Source: Apricaphanius iberus
Lineage: Eukaryota > Chordata > Actinopteri > Cyprinodontiformes > Aphaniidae
Assembly (NCBI GenBank): GCA_028564705.1
Contig: JAPXFQ010000075.1
Coordinates: 248,001 to 312,000 of the forward strand
DNA length: 64,000 bases
Direction of reading: 5' to 3'
Shown piece by piece: positions 60,270 through 64,000 of this stretch (the first letter of the stretch is position 1; the number at the start of each line of letters is the position of its first letter). The translations under genes were made by a program, and so were the position numbers. The notes below the pieces were generated by a model. That model searched no databases, was not told the DNA's origin, and saw nothing but the letters and a program-made list of their open reading frames with translations.

Positions 60270-61665
60270 AAGCAATTAACCGCCTCCTCTTGCTGCCTTG
60301 ATGTATTACCCACAGCTTTTCTGAAACAAGTTTTCCCTTTCATAAAGTCTGATCTGATTCATACAGCTTTAAAAACAGAAGTTATCAAGCTACACACGCA
60401 GAAATACAGGCCAATCTCTAATCTTTGCTTCAACAGAAGCAAAACGAAAGTAGTTATTTTAAGCCCAATTAAGAGTCAGCACACTGCTTCAGTGGATTCA
60501 ACGGTGTGTAATCTAGGTGTAATAATGGACTCAGACATGAACCTCCAGGGTCACATAAAGGTAATAACAATGCAATCCTTATATCACCTGAATAATAATT
60601 CTAGAATCAAAGGACTGTCACAAAAAGACCTTGAAAAACTCATCCATGTGTTCATCTTTAGTCGATTGATTACCCCAACAGTGTCCCTACAGATCTACCA
60701 AAAAGTCACTAAGACAGCTACAGCTGATCCAGAATGCTGCTGTCTGCATCCTCACTGGAACCAGGAAAGTAGAGTGCATGGCCCCAGTTCTAAAGTCCTT
60801 ACAGTAGCTACATTTACATGTGCAAAAATATATTTAATCCGATCATAGTTTGGATTAGAATTTGACTGTGTACATGTGCCCTAATAATAATAAGTAATAA
60901 GTCATTTTGACATGCACAAAACTATCTAAAACACTGGAAACTGCCATAGAAGAAGACATAGACTTCCATTGCAAACAAACATGGCTGTGTCCATTTGAAA
61001 TGGAGGACTAAGATTTTCTTCAGAGTGTGCTATTTAGTTTTTCTGGTCACGGTTTTACATCCACAAGGCTTTATTGTTATGTACACAATCGAATCACAAC
61101 ATGAATCCCTTTATTTTTTCAGGCCAACATATTGTATGTCTACGCGTGACTTAACAGACATGTGCAGCAATGACTTACATCCGGGATAAGAGTTTACATG
61201 CACCACATTTGGATTAACTATTGGTATAAACAACCCCTCTCAAATCGGAATTAAATTTTTGATTTGAATGAGTTTGAGCGGGTCAGAGTAATCTGAATAT
61301 CATGTTTACATGAAGCATTTTTATTCTGATCTTGCTTTTAATTTGATTACTTGTGTCCGTGTAAACATAGCCACTGGTCCCATGTATTTTAGAGAATTGA
61401 CTTCAAAATAGTCATTGTAGTTTATAAATCATATATTGGTTTAGCACCAAAGTATGTTGAACACCTGCTGACACTATACCAACCCAGCAGACCACTCAGG
61501 TCCTCAAACTGTAGTTTACTAAACTTCCCTAGAATTAGAACCAAAGATGAAGAAGCCGTTTTCAATTTCTATGCCCACCAAATCTGGAATAAACTTTCCG
61601 AGGACTGCAAAGCTGCTGAATCGTTAGGTTCTTTCAATTCAAAGATTAAAACTCTGTTTTGTGTA
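60270..61665 (+). pseudogene. L2-like LINE reverse transcriptase remains
   Basis: The relic begins with LDVLPTAFLKQ and KYRPISNLCF (60297-60432), the RT fingers region. An internal deletion joins this to VCNLGVIMDSDMNLQGHIK (about 60500-60560), LEKLIHVFIFSRL and LQLIQNAAVCILTGTRK (about 60711-60770), which normally follow the catalytic palm. After the MITE at 60808-61374, the sequence resumes with RIDFKIVIVVYKS, GLAPKYVEHLL, SRPLRSSN and FYAHQIWNKLSE (about 61391-61605). This is the usual C-terminal order in L2 enzymes. The FADD box is missing. Confidence 0.8.
60808..61374. mobile_element. TIR element with TTTACATG ends, 567 bp
   Basis: The left end is cagtagctacatttacatg and the right end, inverted, is cagtggctatgtttacacgg: an imperfect inverted pair. 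It splits the L2 reverse transcriptase between codons of the RSLHWL-like region (ctaaagtcctta) and the RIDFK-like region. Words such as agtttacatgcacc and catgtttacatgaag recur inside. It is non-coding. The duplicated target could not be fixed because the ends overlap the L2 sequence. Confidence 0.65.
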
Positions 61666-61895
61666 TTATTGATTTTTGAAACACATTTTCGTTTTATGCT
61701 TTTCTACATTGTTGTTTTTAATCAAATGCTACATGTTTTATTTGTGTTATTCTTGTGTTTTATCTGTTTTTGCTTTTCGTAAATTGTTGTTTTTAATGCT
61801 ATGTTTGGTTTCTTCACCACCAAATCATGTAAAGCACCTTGAATTGCCTTGTGTTGAAAGTGTGCTATACAAATAAAATGTCCTTGCCTTGTTTT

Positions 61896-64000
61896 TTTTA
61901 CAATAAAAAGCTGGCAGTTAACTGTTAAAAAAATAATTGCGAAAATGTAAACATCTTTACAAAGATGCTGCTGAATGACATTCAGCAGATATATTATTCT
62001 CACCAACTTATTTATTCTTATTCTCACGAACAACCATTAACACATTGCTCAAAAATAATGTCTGGGATTTGATGCTTCAATTGAGTATCTATTCAGGACA
62101 CTTACATATGTCATCTCATGGATAATATGTAATAAATCAGTGGTGTATGTATTTAGTAGAAAAAATACAACTATCGTGGTGTTGTTGTCATTTGTAGCAT
62201 ATAAAACTGAGTATGTCCATCAATACTTTACTTTTCGTGCTTGGGACAGGTCCTACCACGATTCAAATATTAGTTGTTTATTATTCTTTCTTGCTGCTTT
62301 GTGCTCTAAAAAAAAACACGGCAAACTTGAATAAAAAAAAACATCCATTTAAATTTTTTTGCTAATTTTAACTGTCAGAAATATTGTGTTTCTACAAGCC
62401 AAAAAAGAGCCTAGTTGTGATGTCACAAAACAGGAGAATATACAGTAACTTCCCCTCATCTGTCAAACCCTGCCCACCTATTCAAATTGTAAACCAATGT
62501 AATGTGTAGCAAACCTGTAGCCTAGTAACAAGATTGAGACTAATTTGTGTAAAAGCAAGATTTCTTTGTGAGACAAAAAAAATAACATGCTTTGTATGTA
62601 CTAGAAACCTATTATAACTTGCTTAAAGATATTAATGTTATGTTTAAATGGATTAAATGGATGTGCAAAATTTTATTAAAACATATCATTACATGACACG
62701 ATTTTAACCTTCATATGCAAAACAGCTAGTCTAGATGAGCCATTTTATTTTATTTTGTGCTGATTGGCTATACGCCCAAGAGGAATAAGAAAGGCTGTAA
62801 AACTACAACAGTTTCCAATACGTAAATTATTTCATATTGAGGTATATTTTGTGTCCGAACGGCTGAAATAGGAGGTTTTAAGTGTTTTTAGAAGGGGTCT
62901 CAAGTATCCGATGGTGGCTGTGGTCACTAATTTCCAACGAATACCTGTGTCAGGAGTTTTTGGAATTAGGACCTAAATGCAACAATGGAAACAGGAAAGA
63001 CAACATGCAGCAAATCGCATCATGACAACCTGGGGTCTGTTATATTCCTGAAATGAATTATGTAACAGAAGAGCAAAACTTTGTATTTATCAGAATTTGA
63101 CTCCATGTTAAGACATTTTTTATGACTCTAAAGGATAAATCAATATTAATTTTTAGCGGTAAAACAGCACATGTTTGAGTGGTTGGATTTTGCGGTAAAG
63201 GAGCTTTGGTACGGCCATTCCAAGTTTCCACATGGAAGCATAACTCCCTTGCACTTTAGCCAGCAACAGATGCGCTCAACTGTCTGCTAGCAGATATTAT
63301 GGCCAACGACTCTTTTCACTGATAGCTTGAATGCCTGCTTCTGAAACCAAAGCCCCTTATAAGAACATGTCCACTTCCCCAGAATATAGAACAAGACGTT
63401 TTCTTGTCTTCATCTTAACTACGTTGGTGGTTGCTTGTTAACTACAGATGCAACTGAGTATAATTGGTAAAAGTAAACTCTGCAGTTATCTAATCATTAA
63501 ACTAGAGGTGCGCTATAATCTCTCCAACCTGACCTGTTTAATTCATGCAGTATCCTGTTAGGTGGCTTGGATAACAACTTACAGTAACCTTCAAACAAGA
63601 TATTTCTGGCATACCGTCAAACCCATTTGATATTTTCACAGACCTAGATTAAGGACTTTTGCATTGCTAGGAAATGCAGTTTGAGTCCCTGCTTGTGTCC
63701 GTCTAAAAGCTGCGTTCTAGAAAGATCTTGGTGTGTAAATGTTTGAGTTTTCTCAATCATTTTATAATACTTAAAAGGTGTGTCATTGTCATATTTACAG
63801 TTCTAAATGATGTGTTCAGCCAGGGAAAGAAATGCACCGCGTTAAACTCTTTTTAGCACTGAGGAGGAGTGAATTATTCAAAGCAGACTTAATCTGATTG
63901 TAAGGAAGATGAATGTTTGCCGAAGAAAGAAGATGAAAGCCTGCCACTACTCTATACAACAGGTGTGCACCAGGCCGTGGGGAATCTAAAGACCCCGAGC
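61896..64000. other. Unassigned non-coding DNA
   Basis: No gene, transposon end or RNA gene was recognised. The block at about 62395-62560 (tgatgtcacaaaacagg) has the look of an old dispersed repeat, and the rest is AT-rich. Confidence 0.4.

Larger units (their letters stand above)
58500..61895 (+). mobile_element. L2-like LINE, decayed
   Basis: Successive pieces follow the order of an L2-clade LINE: a CT-rich 5' leader (58520-58740), an ORF1 start (58809), an SGNH-esterase-like segment (59240-59910), reverse transcriptase C-terminal motifs (60280-61665) and a 3' tail (gtgctatacaaataaaatg, then ccttgccttg, 61855-61893). The tail is shared with the fragment at 48378-48450. Two MITEs interrupt it (about 59325-59565 and 60808-61374). 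Internal deletions removed the endonuclease and most RT palm motifs. The 5' limit is approximate. Confidence 0.75.

Noticed and set aside
1..64000. A novel multi-gene defence or biosynthetic system
   Set aside because: No host or bacterial-type gene cluster is present; every protein-like signal found belongs to a known transposon class.

Overview
The window reads as non-coding DNA from a teleost fish. It is AT-rich and has many microsatellites. It carries the repeat mixture typical of ray-finned fishes: Tc1/mariner relics of several unrelated families, hAT transposase remains and many hAT-like MITEs, PIF/Harbinger-like MITEs with 3-bp TAA or TTA duplications, an RTE-clade (Rex3-like) LINE, an L2-like LINE and tRNA-derived SINEs. 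I recognise no host protein-coding exon, rRNA or functional tRNA, so this is intergenic DNA or one or more large introns. The species cannot be named from this sequence.

Layout. 1-12 kb: tRNA-derived SINE (224-657), Harbinger-like MITE (2745-3510), a decayed 41-bp tandem array (3813-4030), a dead Tc1 copy (5221-6390), TA/TG microsatellites and SINE/LINE pieces. 12-30 kb: hAT transposase fragment on the minus strand (12200-12660), four copies of one internally degenerate repeat (called family A here), one split by a 222-bp hAT MITE and one by a full-length 1596-bp Tc1 element (25755-27350), and several unique stretches that could be conserved non-coding elements. 30-46 kb: another Tc1 relic (32740-33560), many hAT-type MITEs including an 822-bp copy with a perfect 8-bp duplication (37716-38537), and an antisense Tc1 relic split by a 1955-bp hAT-type element (41797-43751), followed by a further antisense Tc1 relic (45070-45870). 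46-64 kb: Harbinger-like MITEs, three long perfect hairpins, a five-exon hAT transposase pseudogene (52700-55081, minus) with recognisable introns, a 5'-truncated RTE LINE beside it with a 13-bp duplication (55121-56154), and a decayed L2-like LINE (about 58500-61895) that keeps traces of ORF1 with an SGNH-esterase-like segment and of the reverse transcriptase, interrupted by two MITEs.

None of these genes works with another as a pathway. What the window offers is relative dating: at least six nested insertions give an order of activity (for example L2 before the TTTACATG MITE, Tc1 before the 1955-bp hAT, family A before Tc1). All transposase and reverse transcriptase frames examined are broken or truncated. 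I found no evidence of a new defence, biosynthetic or regulatory system. The most informative objects are the spliced hAT pseudogene, the TSD-bounded hAT-type elements, and the same-site hits in family A.
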